Source: Nocardia pseudobrasiliensis NBRC 108224 (lineage in GTDB: Bacteria; Actinomycetota; Actinomycetes; Mycobacteriales; Mycobacteriaceae). Taken from it: a stretch of DNA of 64,000 nt. The notes under the pieces were generated by a model. The model did no database searches. It saw only the letters and a program-made list of their open reading frames with translations, and was not told where the DNA came from. Of the stretch, positions 32,260-39,801 are shown piece after piece (positions within the stretch are counted from its first letter, which is position 1; each line of letters opens with the position of its first letter). A program made the translations under genes and the position numbers. The stretch is taken from NCBI RefSeq assembly GCF_001613105.1, contig NZ_BDBS01000041.1, positions 1 through 64,000 on the forward strand. The letters run 5' to 3'.

Positions 32260-32889
32260 TCATCGGATTCTGGTTTGCTCGGTGGGCCCCACCGTGTGTG
32301 GTGCCTGTTGCGGGTTGAATGTGGCAAACGCTTGATCCAACAGGTCGGCGAGGTCGAGTCGGCCCTCAGAGGCGGTCCAGTGTTCGAGGGCCACAGTGAA
32401 GCAGTCGATGGCGGCGGAGGCCTTCACCTCGAGGGACAGGTCAGCCGGGGGGAAGTGGCCGGGGCGTTCGGCGAGGGCGTGGGCGAGGCCGGGGCGCCAG
32501 CCGTGTTGTTTGTCCAGCCAACGCGCGCGCAGTGCGGGGGTGTCCTGGACCAGGCGGGCCTTGGCGAGCTCTTCGTCGCGGTCCGGGCCGCGGGAGTCGA
32601 GCACGACGTCCAGGGCGCGGCGTAGTGCGGTCCAGTCGTCCTCGTCGGCGGGGCGGGCGCGCAGGGCGGCGGCGATCTGCGCGCCACGGTCGTCGAAGGC
32701 GGCCAGTGCGGCGTCTTCTTTGCTGTCGAAGTAGCGCAGGAACGTGCTGCGGGACACGCCTGCCGCCGTGGCCAGGTCGTTGATGGTGACTGTGTCGAAT
32801 CCCCGGCGGGCGTACAGGTCGGAGGCCACCTGGGCCAATTGCGCCCGGACCGCCGCCCGGGCGATCTCTCGTGTGCCAGCATGCGTCAT
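32260..32889 (-). CDS. TetR/AcrR family repressor
   Basis: A 209-aa TetR protein with HTH residues QVASDLYARRGFDTVTINDLATAAGVSRSTFLRYFDSKEDAAL (about 20-62), followed by a C-terminal ligand domain of the actinobacterial type (APRD..VEALEHWTASEG-like). It is divergent from the NADP-binding oxidoreductase at 32995, and an inverted repeat lies between them, so it is the likely repressor of that gene. Confidence 0.9.
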   Translation of the reverse strand: MTHAGTREIARAAVRAQLAQVASDLYARRGFDTVTINDLATAAGVSRSTFLRYFDSKEDAALAAFDDRGAQIAAALRARPADEDDWTALRRALDVVLDSRGPDRDEELAKARLVQDTPALRARWLDKQHGWRPGLAHALAERPGHFPPADLSLEVKASAAIDCFTVALEHWTASEGRLDLADLLDQAFATFNPQQAPHTVGPTEQTRIR

Positions 32890-32947
32890 AACGGTATCTC
32901 ACCTCACATTCGAGCCTATCTCGAAATACTGACGCTTGATCTCGGAG

Positions 32948-32970
32948 TTGAGACTCAGTGTCATCTTGAA
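32948..32970. promoter_or_regulatory. Inverted repeat between TetR and oxidoreductase genes
   Basis: TTGAGACTCAGTGTC followed by ATCTTGAA is an imperfect palindrome centred on the A of GACTCAGTGTC, 25 bp before the oxidoreductase start. It is the best operator candidate in this divergent promoter. Confidence 0.5.
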
Positions 32971-32994
32971 TTCTCCTACTCAGTTGGAGGCGCG

Positions 32995-33750
32995 ATGAAC
33001 CTGACCCTGGGACTGATCGGCAGCGGCCAGATCGGTAGTGCGCTGGCCCGGCTCGCCGTCGACGCAGGTGTGAATGTCGTCCTGAGCAACTCCCGCGGCC
33101 CCGGCAGCCTGGCCGAGAAGGTGGCCGAGCTGGGCGAGCGCGTGCGGGCGGCCACCCCGGTCGAGGCCGCGCGCAGCGACATCGTGGTGGCCACCATTCC
33201 CCTGAAGGGCTACACCGCGCTGCCCGCGGCGGCACTGGCGGGCAAGACGGTGATCGACACGATGAACTACTACCCCGACCGCGAAGGCCACATCGCCGAG
33301 CTGGATACGCGGGAGTTGACCTCCAGCGCGTTGGTGCAGCGGTACCTGGCCGGCTCGCGCGTGGTCAAGGCGTTCAACACCATCGACTCCCATCGGCTGG
33401 TGACGCTCGCCCGACCTTCCGGTGCCGCCGATCGCAGCGCTCTGCCCATCGCCGGAGACCACGCCGCCGCCAAGGCCCAGGCCGCACACCTGCTCGACCT
33501 GCTGGGTTACGACGCGGTCGACATCGGCACCCTGGCCGAGAGCTGGCGCAGCGAACCCCAAACTCCGCTCTATCAGCCCTATCTCCCCGAGCCGCCGGAA
33601 GGGATGAGCTACGAACAGGCGCAACGCTGGTTCCTCGAGACCCCCGGAGTGCCAGTGCCCGCCAGCCGTGTCGAAGAGCTGGCCGCTGCCGCGGTCCGAG
33701 GACCGGTCGGAGGCGTCACACCGACCTGGGTCCCCGCAAGCCAGGGGTGA
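32995..33750 (+). CDS. NADP-binding oxidoreductase (F420:NADP-reductase-like)
   Basis: A 251-aa Rossmann-fold protein of the NpdG/F420-dependent NADP reductase type. It starts at ATG 32995 behind GGAGGCGCG. Marks are the cofactor motif LGLIGSGQIGSALARLAVDAG, NSRGP at the end of strand 2 (NADP-type), IVVATIPLKGYTALP, VIDTMNYYPDREG, VVKAFNTI and PIAGDHAAAKAQAAHLLDLLGYDAVDIG. Proteins of this size outside methanogens are often annotated NAD(P)-binding oxidoreductase, and the true electron partner is unknown. Confidence 0.88.
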   Translation: MNLTLGLIGSGQIGSALARLAVDAGVNVVLSNSRGPGSLAEKVAELGERVRAATPVEAARSDIVVATIPLKGYTALPAAALAGKTVIDTMNYYPDREGHIAELDTRELTSSALVQRYLAGSRVVKAFNTIDSHRLVTLARPSGAADRSALPIAGDHAAAKAQAAHLLDLLGYDAVDIGTLAESWRSEPQTPLYQPYLPEPPEGMSYEQAQRWFLETPGVPVPASRVEELAAAAVRGPVGGVTPTWVPASQG

Positions 33751-33819
33751 TCGGGCGGCCCGGACCCGGCACCGGATGACGCCGGGGTTCCGGCAGCAAA
33801 TCACAGAAAAAGGACGATC

Positions 33820-33936
33820 ACGGAGCAAAACGAGTACAAGCACGTCGTGTCTGTCGTCGATGACGGCACGCTTGGAATCGGGCAACGCATTGGCTACAGC
33901 TCGGTCATCCGATCATCGGCGCGAGACCGGAAGTAG
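33820..33936 (+). pseudogene. Possible 38-codon gene with mutated start (ACG)
   Basis: AAAAAGGA, 5 nt before an ACG at 33820, heads the frame (T)EQNEYKHVVSVVDDGTLGIG then QRIGYSSVIRSSARDRK, ending in TAG, with GC-rich third positions. With ATG in place of ACG it would be an ordinary small gene. It may use ACG, be a decayed gene, or be noise; it lies 32 bp before the SnoaL pair. Confidence 0.25.
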
Positions 33937-33968
33937 ATAACGAGGACGAGTCAAGGAGGTCGTTTCCC

Positions 33969-34403
33969 ATGGCAGTCACGCAAGGCGAGAAGAGCACCGA
34001 TACAGCCACTCGCGAGGCGAACAAGCAGCTCATTCGGAGCTTCTACCAGGCCATCTCCACCGGCAAGTTCGACGAGGCCGCAGACATGATCGCCGACGAC
34101 GCCACCTGGTGGGTGATGGGCGACCCGGCCCGCACACCGGGGGCGGGCATGCACGACAAGGCATGGAACATACAGATTCTCGAGGAGACCCGCGCCGCGA
34201 TTCCCGGCCCCTTCACCCTCACCGGATCGACCTTCACCGCAGAGGACGACCGCGTCGCGGTGGAGGCCGAAAGCTACGGCGAGCTCGCCAACGGCAAGGT
34301 CTACAACAACCACTACCACAGTCTGTACTGGATCCGCGACGGCAAGATCCAGAAGGCGCGCGAATACTACGACACCCAGCACGCAAGGGAGGTCTGGGGA
34401 TGA
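33969..34403 (+). CDS. SnoaL-like / NTF2-fold protein (first of a pair)
   Basis: A 144-aa nuclear-transport-factor-2-fold protein. Helix 1 reads EANKQLIRSFYQAISTGKFDEAADMIADDATWWVMGD, followed by curved-sheet strands and VYNNHYHSLYWIRDGKIQKAREYYDTQHAREVWG at the C-terminus. Such proteins act as ketosteroid-isomerase-like enzymes, cyclases or small-molecule binders. It starts at ATG 33969 behind AAGGAGG. Its stop overlaps the start of the second SnoaL-like gene (ATGA), so the two may form a heterodimer. Confidence 0.85.
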   Translation: MAVTQGEKSTDTATREANKQLIRSFYQAISTGKFDEAADMIADDATWWVMGDPARTPGAGMHDKAWNIQILEETRAAIPGPFTLTGSTFTAEDDRVAVEAESYGELANGKVYNNHYHSLYWIRDGKIQKAREYYDTQHAREVWG

Positions 34404-34873
34404 AAACAGCAGCACCCGTGAGCAGCACCTCTGTTTCGGCCGCCAATCAGCAAACCGTGCAGGCATATTTCGCCGCGCTCGAGAATTTCGACCCGACTGC
34501 GCTGCCGTCTCTGCTCGCAGACGACGTCGTCCAAACGATCCCGTTCTCCCTCAGCGGAGGACCCGAACCCGAAGTCGTCCTGGAAGGCAAGCAGGCGGTT
34601 CTGGATTTCCTCACCAACATGATCGGAAACTTCTCACGGACCGTCCTCGTCGACCGAGTATTCACAATCGACGCCACCGGCCAGACGATATTCATGGAGG
34701 CCACCGGCGACCTCGTCGTCAAGGACACCGGCACCGCCTACCACAACCAGTACGTTTTCAAGTTCCAGTTCCGGGACGGACTGATCACCCGCATCACCGA
34801 GTGGGCCAACCCCATCACCTTCGCCAAGATCGTCGATCCCCAAGGCGTGGCCGGAGATGCCAGTCAGGCGTAA
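34400..34873 (+). CDS. SnoaL-like / NTF2-fold protein (second of a pair)
   Basis: A 157-aa NTF2-fold protein: QQTVQAYFAALENFDPTALPSLLADDVVQTIPF, GKQAVLDFLTNMIGNFSRTVLVDRVF and the C-terminal TAYHNQYVFKFQFRDGLITRITEWANPITFAKI. It is translationally coupled to the preceding family member and followed 20 bp later by a strong hairpin. A diverged duplicate kept in a coupled pair suggests a two-subunit enzyme or binding protein. Confidence 0.82.
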   Translation: MKTAAPVSSTSVSAANQQTVQAYFAALENFDPTALPSLLADDVVQTIPFSLSGGPEPEVVLEGKQAVLDFLTNMIGNFSRTVLVDRVFTIDATGQTIFMEATGDLVVKDTGTAYHNQYVFKFQFRDGLITRITEWANPITFAKIVDPQGVAGDASQA

Positions 34874-34893
34874 CCCTCTGCGCGATGACGCGC

Positions 34894-34937
34894 GCATGCC
34901 GCACGGCGCGCGATTCGGAAGCGGCCGTGCGGCATGC
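34894..34937 (+). terminator. 13-bp hairpin downstream of the SnoaL pair
   Basis: GCATGCCGCACGG (34894-34906) and CCGTGCGGCATGC (34925-34937) form a perfect 13-bp stem with an 18-nt loop, 20 bp after the SnoaL stop. It probably acts as a terminator. The arm sequence GCATGCCGCACGGCGCGCG is also the left end of the dispersed palindromic repeat, so a repeat copy (H) may have been recruited as terminator. Confidence 0.65.
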
Positions 34938-34944
34938 TCGAAAG

Positions 34945-34995
34945 ATCGACTGAAGAAGATCATCTCAGCGGACTCAACGCACCATATTGCCGATT
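34945..34995. repeat. Second dispersed repeat, copy 3, with palindromic-repeat right end
   Basis: AGATCATCTCAGCGGACTCA, then ACGCACCATATTGCCGATTC. It aligns with AGATCATCTCAGCC..CACCATATTGCCGCGG around 12009-12043, meaning the two repeat types occur joined in both places. Confidence 0.45.
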
Positions 34996-35057
34996 CCAGT
35001 GTGTTCAGCCATGTGCCGGTGACGACGCGGAAACTGGTGCGTCGGTATCGTCCGGCT

Positions 35058-35507
35058 ATGTTCGACGATCGAGAAGGTCTGGCCGTTACGTATCAGCCCG
35101 AGGGGTCCTTCGGGATCGGCGAGCTGCTCGTGTCAGCGCGTGTACCGCCCTTCGCGGGGGCCGCTGTGGGTTACTTCAACGACACCGACCTTCGCGGGTG
35201 GGCTCATGCGCTGCAGGCTTATCCATGGAAAAGCGATGCACGACTTCGGATTTCCGCATCGTTGGGCGACCAAGAGACCGTCGACCTGGTCGCCTATGTG
35301 GTGACGAACCGCGGTCAGCTCGCGGTCTCAGCACATCTTGCGACGGTCGACATCGATGACCACTCTCCGACCGTCGGCACCGTGACCGAGGCCCGCGTCC
35401 TGATCCCGACGAGCTATCAAGCCATCGGCACCTTCGCGCGCGCCTTGGCCTCCGCCATCGCCGACGGAGGCGGCACAGCTCGCCTGAACGTTGACAGGCT
35501 CGAATAG
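35058..35507 (+). CDS. Hypothetical protein, 149 aa
   Basis: A soluble protein beginning MFDDREGLAVTYQPEGSFGI at ATG 35058. The alternating pattern (ELLVSARVPPFAGAAVGYFN; ARLRISASLGDQETVDLVAYVVTNRGQLAVSAHLATV) suggests a beta-rich domain, with a C-terminal helix (SYQAIGTFARALASAIADGG). No family is recognised and no strong ribosome binding site is seen. Confidence 0.6.
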   Translation: MFDDREGLAVTYQPEGSFGIGELLVSARVPPFAGAAVGYFNDTDLRGWAHALQAYPWKSDARLRISASLGDQETVDLVAYVVTNRGQLAVSAHLATVDIDDHSPTVGTVTEARVLIPTSYQAIGTFARALASAIADGGGTARLNVDRLE

Positions 35508-35587
35508 CACGGCATTGCCGAGTTGAGGATATTTCGGGTGATGGCGATGCACATGTTCGACCATGGCACGCGCTGGATCGCAGACAG

Positions 35588-35908
35588 TTACGTATCCGCC
35601 AAACCTTCGAGGCAATCGATTGGCACGCGGAATTCGGTATTGCCTTCCAGGTCCTCCAGGTCGTACTCGAGCGTGACCACCGCCACTTGCCTACCAGATT
35701 GGTCGAGCTCGGTGTGCAGCACTTGGCAATCCAGCCTCACCGGCACCGGATAGGTGGTTGCGGCGGTCAGGTCATCCCCGCCCTCGAACGCCACAGTCTT
35801 CTCGATCAGTGTGGCCGTCTTCTCGTCGGCCAAGGGAAACTGGATCTCGACCCAGGGAGGACAGCCGTCTTCGTACCATCGGGTCACGTTGGCCTTCAAC
35901 GCTTTCAC
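35588..35908 (-). CDS. Hypothetical protein, 106 aa
   Basis: A small acidic protein with good codon bias, taken from GTG 35908 (a TTG at 35914 would add two residues). It reads VKALKANVTRWYEDGCPPWV at the start and TTYPVPVRLDCQVLHTELDQ then VAVVTLEYDLEDLEG later, an all-beta pattern. Two cysteines are present. No known family and no partner gene. Confidence 0.6.
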   Translation of the reverse strand: MKALKANVTRWYEDGCPPWVEIQFPLADEKTATLIEKTVAFEGGDDLTAATTYPVPVRLDCQVLHTELDQSGRQVAVVTLEYDLEDLEGNTEFRVPIDCLEGLADT

Positions 35909-35957
35909 GGTCAAATACTCTCACGCAGTCGGCAGATCCACCCGCATGCCGAATGCG

Positions 35958-36043
35958 CTGTAATGCCGCGGAGCGGGCGTTGGTCGGTCGCCCAGATCGC
36001 CTGCCCGGCAACGATTTCCGACGCACGCTCATGCCGATTACAG
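35958..36043. repeat. Dispersed palindromic repeat, copy I (best MITE-like ends)
   Basis: An 86-bp element starting CTGTAATGCCGCGGAGCGGG and ending ACGCACGCTCATGCCGATTA plus CAG. The two ends are imperfect terminal inverted repeats: CTGTAAT and GAGCG-GCGT match between the left end and the reverse complement of the right end. The interior has no coding frame. Confidence 0.65.
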
Positions 36044-36247
36044 GTCGAGTATTCATCTATGTGTCGGGCTCGTCCGAGGCACCGGAAGGGACTCGCATCA
36101 TGCCGACCATCCAGCACGGCGGGGTTTATACCGGTTCGTCCCCTCATCAAGCGTTGTTATATGCAAACTGTATTGAATGTGCCACACAAGGCATTGGACG
36201 TGAGGCGGTTTCCTTTGCGCGGTCCCGTAGGGGTGGGTGGGTAATGC
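36044..36247. other. Low-GC stretch without a gene
   Basis: About 200 bp, locally AT-rich (GTTGTTATATGCAAACTGTA at 36154-36173), between the repeat and the lipase stop. No gene was seen. Confidence 0.4.
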
Positions 36248-37522
36248 CTAGGGCACGTTGCTGGTGCTGCACCTGCTGGGTGCCGGTGTGTCGGTGTCGA
36301 GGCGTTCCTGTAGCCACGCGAGCGCGGCGGGGTTGCCTCCGAGGCCCTCGTGGAGGTGTTTGCTCGCGGCGGAGCGCGTGTAGGTCACCGGGGTTCCGGC
36401 GGCGCAGTAGTTGTCGACCATTCGATCGGTCGCGGCGACCGGATTCCATTGGTCGGCTACGCCTTGGTACACATACAGGGGCGCGGTCGGGGCCGGAGCG
36501 CCCAGTGTGGTCGAGTCGAGGGTCTCTTTGATCGTCGGCAGTGTGAGGAATTGATCGAGCGGCATGTCCAGATACCGCGACCAGTGGGGGCCGAGTTGTG
36601 TCAAGGCCCAGGTGGACGCGCATTCCGACCGGATCTCGTCCACTACGGCGCTGCCCGCCGGGGTCAGGTGTCGGCCCAGCACGGCACCGAACTCGGGATA
36701 GGCAGCCGCCAGAGACGCGAGGATCATGCCGACCTGGCCCGAGGTGGGCTGGTCGTCGACACTCACCATGACGGCGGCGAGATCGGGTACCGGACCGCCC
36801 ATGGTGGCACCGGCGAGGTTGATTTCGGGTGCATAGCTCGGCGCCATCTGGGCCGTCCACCCGGTCGACAAGCCGCCGGCGGAGTATCCGGCGAGTCCGA
36901 CCTTGGTGTGTGGGTTCAGCCCGAGCGGGCCGAATCGTTGGGCGGCACGGATGCCGTCCAACACCATGTATCCGGGTTCCTTGGCGACCCCGAAGTGACC
37001 GAACCGGCCTTCGACGTCGGGCACTGACACCACCCAGCCCTGCCTCAACTCCGGCACGTAGTACGGCATCTGCATCCCTGCCACTGTGACCGGTGCGTCA
37101 GCTTGCTGTAACTCATAGGACGGCACGCACTGTGGGCCGGAACTGTCCTCGTAGAGCTGATGGGACACCAACGGGCGATCCGGTCGAGCGCCTTCGGGCA
37201 GGATCACCGTGGTGACCGTGACATCGGGCTGGTCGAACAGATCGGTGGTGCGGTACAGCAGCTGCCACGACTGTGCCGGTACCGGCAGGAACGGCAGCTG
37301 CACCGGGCGCGACCGCAGGATCGTGCCCGGCTCCGCGGCCGCGAAATCCTCCGGTGGCTGATAGAACGGATCGACCTGCGGCATTGGTGGATCCGCGTGG
37401 GCGGGCACCGGTAACCCGACACCAGCCCCGACCGATGCGACAACCACCGCACCGATCACCGCTGCCGTGCGGATACCTGACCGGGGTAACAGGGACCGGC
37501 GTGGACGAATATCGGGGAACAT
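36248..37522 (-). CDS. Secreted lipase (LIP family, triacylglycerol-lipase-like)
   Basis: A 424-aa exported lipase. Residues 1-43 form a signal peptide (IRTAAVIGAVVVASVGAGVG..PAHA-D). The mature protein has FYQPPEDFAAAEPGTILRSR near its start, and nucleophile Ser214 in GLAGYSAGG. The acid and histidine are expected in GVADQWNPV and SKHLHEG. This is the secretory lipase family found in Nocardia and Mycobacterium and in Candida. It probably degrades host or environmental lipids. No adjacent chaperone is seen. Confidence 0.92.
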   Translation of the reverse strand: MFPDIRPRRSLLPRSGIRTAAVIGAVVVASVGAGVGLPVPAHADPPMPQVDPFYQPPEDFAAAEPGTILRSRPVQLPFLPVPAQSWQLLYRTTDLFDQPDVTVTTVILPEGARPDRPLVSHQLYEDSSGPQCVPSYELQQADAPVTVAGMQMPYYVPELRQGWVVSVPDVEGRFGHFGVAKEPGYMVLDGIRAAQRFGPLGLNPHTKVGLAGYSAGGLSTGWTAQMAPSYAPEINLAGATMGGPVPDLAAVMVSVDDQPTSGQVGMILASLAAAYPEFGAVLGRHLTPAGSAVVDEIRSECASTWALTQLGPHWSRYLDMPLDQFLTLPTIKETLDSTTLGAPAPTAPLYVYQGVADQWNPVAATDRMVDNYCAAGTPVTYTRSAASKHLHEGLGGNPAALAWLQERLDTDTPAPSRCSTSNVP

Positions 37523-38036
37523 ATCGACCTCCGGTGAGATGCACGGGTGTGGATCTGTTCGCTGGAATCGCTGCCAGGATTACTTGTCGTATCCGAGTAT
37601 TTTTCACGACAATGCGCCAACCTACCATTCTACCGAGGAGGCGACAGATGCCAAATGGAATGCTGGGAGCGTCTCGTTGATCGGTTAAGAAAAAAAGCAG
37701 CCCTTTCCGGCGGACCGGACGGTGTATCTCGACGTCCCGGTATAGGCTGGCTGATTCCTCGATCATCCCCTGATCCAGCGCTCGTCGGCGAACCAAGGGC
37801 ATCCGCTCTCGCCGACGTGCGGATATTGGCGGCCAGTTGTTCTCGCCGGTTGGTAGGTGATCCGGATTCGGGCGGGCCGGGCCACGGTGATGGGAAATTC
37901 CAGCAATAAGAGTCTTTGGCCCGTAGTGCGGTAGCTGCGATCTCGCCACCGCGCGTCTCCTTCCTGATCTTGTGCGCTCGGAGCGTAAACCGAGCGACCC
38001 TGCCAGGAAGTTTGACTCTCTAGACCGAGATCTATG
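37523..38036. other. 514-bp gap; orphan RBS and start codon
   Basis: At 37648-37680 GAGGAGGCGACAG precedes ATG CCA AAT GGA ATG CTG GGA..., an ideal translation start whose frame stops after 10 codons; it looks like the 5' end of a lost gene divergent from the lipase. On the minus strand about 37763-37930 reads LLLEFPITVARPARIRITYQ then PARTTGRQYPHVGESGCPWF with coding-like bias but no start. No intact gene was seen. Confidence 0.45.
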
Positions 38037-38050
38037 CGAACATATGTTCG
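38037..38050 (+). promoter_or_regulatory. LexA (SOS) box at the dinB start codon
   Basis: CGAACATATGTTCG is a perfect palindrome matching the actinobacterial/Gram-positive LexA box (CGAAC-N4-GTTCG). The ATG of dinB (38044) lies inside it, so LexA binding would block both transcription start and, on a leaderless or short-leader mRNA, the start region. Confidence 0.85.
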
Positions 38051-39270
38051 TGTCCGGATTCGCCACCCCCCACCCCGCCGCGCGGACCGACGCATCGATC
38101 CTGCACGCCGACCTCGACTCCTTCTACGCCTCGGTGGAGCAGCGCGACGACCCCGCGCTGCGGGGGCGGCCGGTGATCGTGGGGGGCGGGGTGGTGTTGG
38201 CGGCCAGTTACGAGGCCAAGGCGTATGGGGTTCGGACGCCGATGAATGCGCGGCAGGCGTTGCGGTTGTGTCCGCATGCGGTGGTGGTGTCGCCGCGGAT
38301 GTCGGCGTATGCGCGGGCGAGTAAGGATGTGTTCGAGATCTTTCGGGACACCACGCCCGAGGTGGAGGGGATTTCGATCGATGAGGCGTTTCTGGACGTC
38401 GGGGGGTTGCGGCGGATTTCGGGGGATCCGGCCGGAATCGCGGAGCGGTTGCGCGCGCGGATTCGGGCGGAGGTGGGGTTGCCGATCTCGGTCGGAGTGG
38501 CGCGGACGAAGTTTCTCGCCAAGGTCGCCAGTGCGGTCGCCAAACCCGATGGGCTGCTGACGGTTTCGCCGGATCGCGAATTGGAGTTCCTGCATCCGCT
38601 GCCGGTGGAACGGCTGTGGGGCGTCGGGGAGGTGACCGCCCGGACCCTGCACGAGCACGGCATCACCCGCATCGGGCAGCTGGCCGAACTGGGCGAGGGC
38701 GGGCTGCGCCCGATGCTCGGTCCGGCCGCAGCGCGACATCTGCACGCGCTGTCGTGGGCTCGCGATCCGCGCCGCGTCGATACCGGACGCCGCCGCCGAT
38801 CCATCGGCGCGCAGCGTGCCCTGGGCCGTCGCCCGCGCACCGACGAGGAGATCGACGCGTATCTGCACGGCCTGGCCGACCGGCTCGGCCACCGGCTGCG
38901 CGCGGCCGACCGGATCTGCCGAACCGTGGTGCTGCGCTTACGATTCGACGATTTCGGCCGCGCCACCCGCTCGCATACGCTGCCCGAGGCCACCGACAGC
39001 GGCGCGCTCATCCTCGATACCGCCCGGCGACTGCTCGACTCGACCGCGCCGCTCATCCACGAACGCGGTCTGACCCTGATCGGCCTCGCGCTCACCAATC
39101 TCGCCGATGCGGGCACCGTCCAACTCGCCCTGCCCTTCGAGGCCCGCGCCGAGGCGACCCTCGACGCCACCCTGGACCGGCTGCGTGACCGCTTCGGGGC
39201 CGGAACCGTCACCCGCGCAGCCCTTCTCGGCCGTGGCGAGGGCCTCTCGGTCCCTCTGCTACCGGATTGA
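38044..39270 (+). CDS. dinB: DNA polymerase IV (Y-family)
   Basis: A 408-aa Y-family translesion polymerase. Catalytic acidic residues are visible in SILHADLDSFYASVEQ (Asp23, Asp25) and SIDEAFLDV (Asp113, Glu114). Other marks are the steric gate region, YGVRTPMNARQAL, the PISVGVARTKFLAKVASAVAKPDG segment, the helix-hairpin-helix WGVGEVTARTLHEHGI and the C-terminal little finger, ending LLPD without a clear beta-clamp motif. ATG 38044 lies within a LexA box, so expression should be SOS-induced. An upstream start at 37972 is less likely. Confidence 0.93.
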   Translation: MFVSGFATPHPAARTDASILHADLDSFYASVEQRDDPALRGRPVIVGGGVVLAASYEAKAYGVRTPMNARQALRLCPHAVVVSPRMSAYARASKDVFEIFRDTTPEVEGISIDEAFLDVGGLRRISGDPAGIAERLRARIRAEVGLPISVGVARTKFLAKVASAVAKPDGLLTVSPDRELEFLHPLPVERLWGVGEVTARTLHEHGITRIGQLAELGEGGLRPMLGPAAARHLHALSWARDPRRVDTGRRRRSIGAQRALGRRPRTDEEIDAYLHGLADRLGHRLRAADRICRTVVLRLRFDDFGRATRSHTLPEATDSGALILDTARRLLDSTAPLIHERGLTLIGLALTNLADAGTVQLALPFEARAEATLDATLDRLRDRFGAGTVTRAALLGRGEGLSVPLLPD

Positions 39271-39272
39271 GC

Positions 39273-39689
39273 TCAGCGCGCCGGAAGCATGCCGCGCGCC
39301 ACCAGATCGTCGAACAGCACCTGATCCACCGGCGGCACCAGCTCCCGGTCGCCATAGGTGAACCACGCGATCTCCTCGATCTCACTGCTCGCGGCGATCT
39401 CGCCCACATGCCGCGCCGTATAGCAGGCCATCCGCACAAGCCCAGCGCCGCCGGGCAATTCGGCCTCATAGGTCCCGACATGCGCGACCGTCTCGGCGAT
39501 CAGCGCGACCGACAACTCCTCATCGATCTCCCGCAGCAACGTCTGCCGATCGGTCTCGTCACCCTCGCGTTTCCCGCCGGGGATATAGAAGACATCCTTG
39601 CCACGCGGCCGAGCACACAGAATCCGCCCGTCCTCGATCAACACCCACGCGACCGTATCGATCAGCCGCTGAGTCGGTTCGGTGCGCAT
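39273..39689 (-). CDS. NUDIX hydrolase
   Basis: A 138-aa NUDIX protein. The complete Nudix box GGKREGDETDRQTLLREIDEEL (G-x5-E-x7-REUxEExGU-like) is visible at residues 39-60. It probably hydrolyses a nucleoside diphosphate derivative such as an oxidised dNTP. It converges on dinB with 2 bp between stops. Confidence 0.9.
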   Translation of the reverse strand: MRTEPTQRLIDTVAWVLIEDGRILCARPRGKDVFYIPGGKREGDETDRQTLLREIDEELSVALIAETVAHVGTYEAELPGGAGLVRMACYTARHVGEIAASSEIEEIAWFTYGDRELVPPVDQVLFDDLVARGMLPAR

Positions 39690-39709
39690 CCCGGCAGCCT
39701 AGCGGCAGT

Positions 39710-39801
39710 GCTCAGCGCCGCACGCCCAGCCCTCAGCGCCGCATGCCCACCCCCTCAGCGCCGAGCGCCCACCCCCCTCAGCGCCGAGCGAAGCTCGGCG
39801 C
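39710..39801. repeat. Four tandem copies of a 22-bp unit ending in a hairpin
   Basis: CTCAGCGCCGCACGCCCAGC, CTCAGCGCCGCATGCCCACC, CTCAGCGCCGAGCGCCCACC and CTCAGCGCCGAGCGAAGCTC follow one another at about 22-bp spacing. At the end, GCGCCGAGC (39781-39789), GAA and GCTCGGCGC (39793-39801) form a tight hairpin that overlaps the last codons of the FAD monooxygenase gene. It probably terminates that minus-strand gene. Confidence 0.65.

Noticed and set aside
32018..32263. A minus-strand frame with a protein-like acidic C-terminus
   Set aside because: The N-terminal half is not protein-like, there is no ribosome binding site, and no family was recognised; mentioned only in the gap entry.
219..36043. 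CRISPR array
   Set aside because: The repeats are dispersed over kilobases, palindromic and diverged, with no regular spacers and no cas genes; they do not resemble a CRISPR array.
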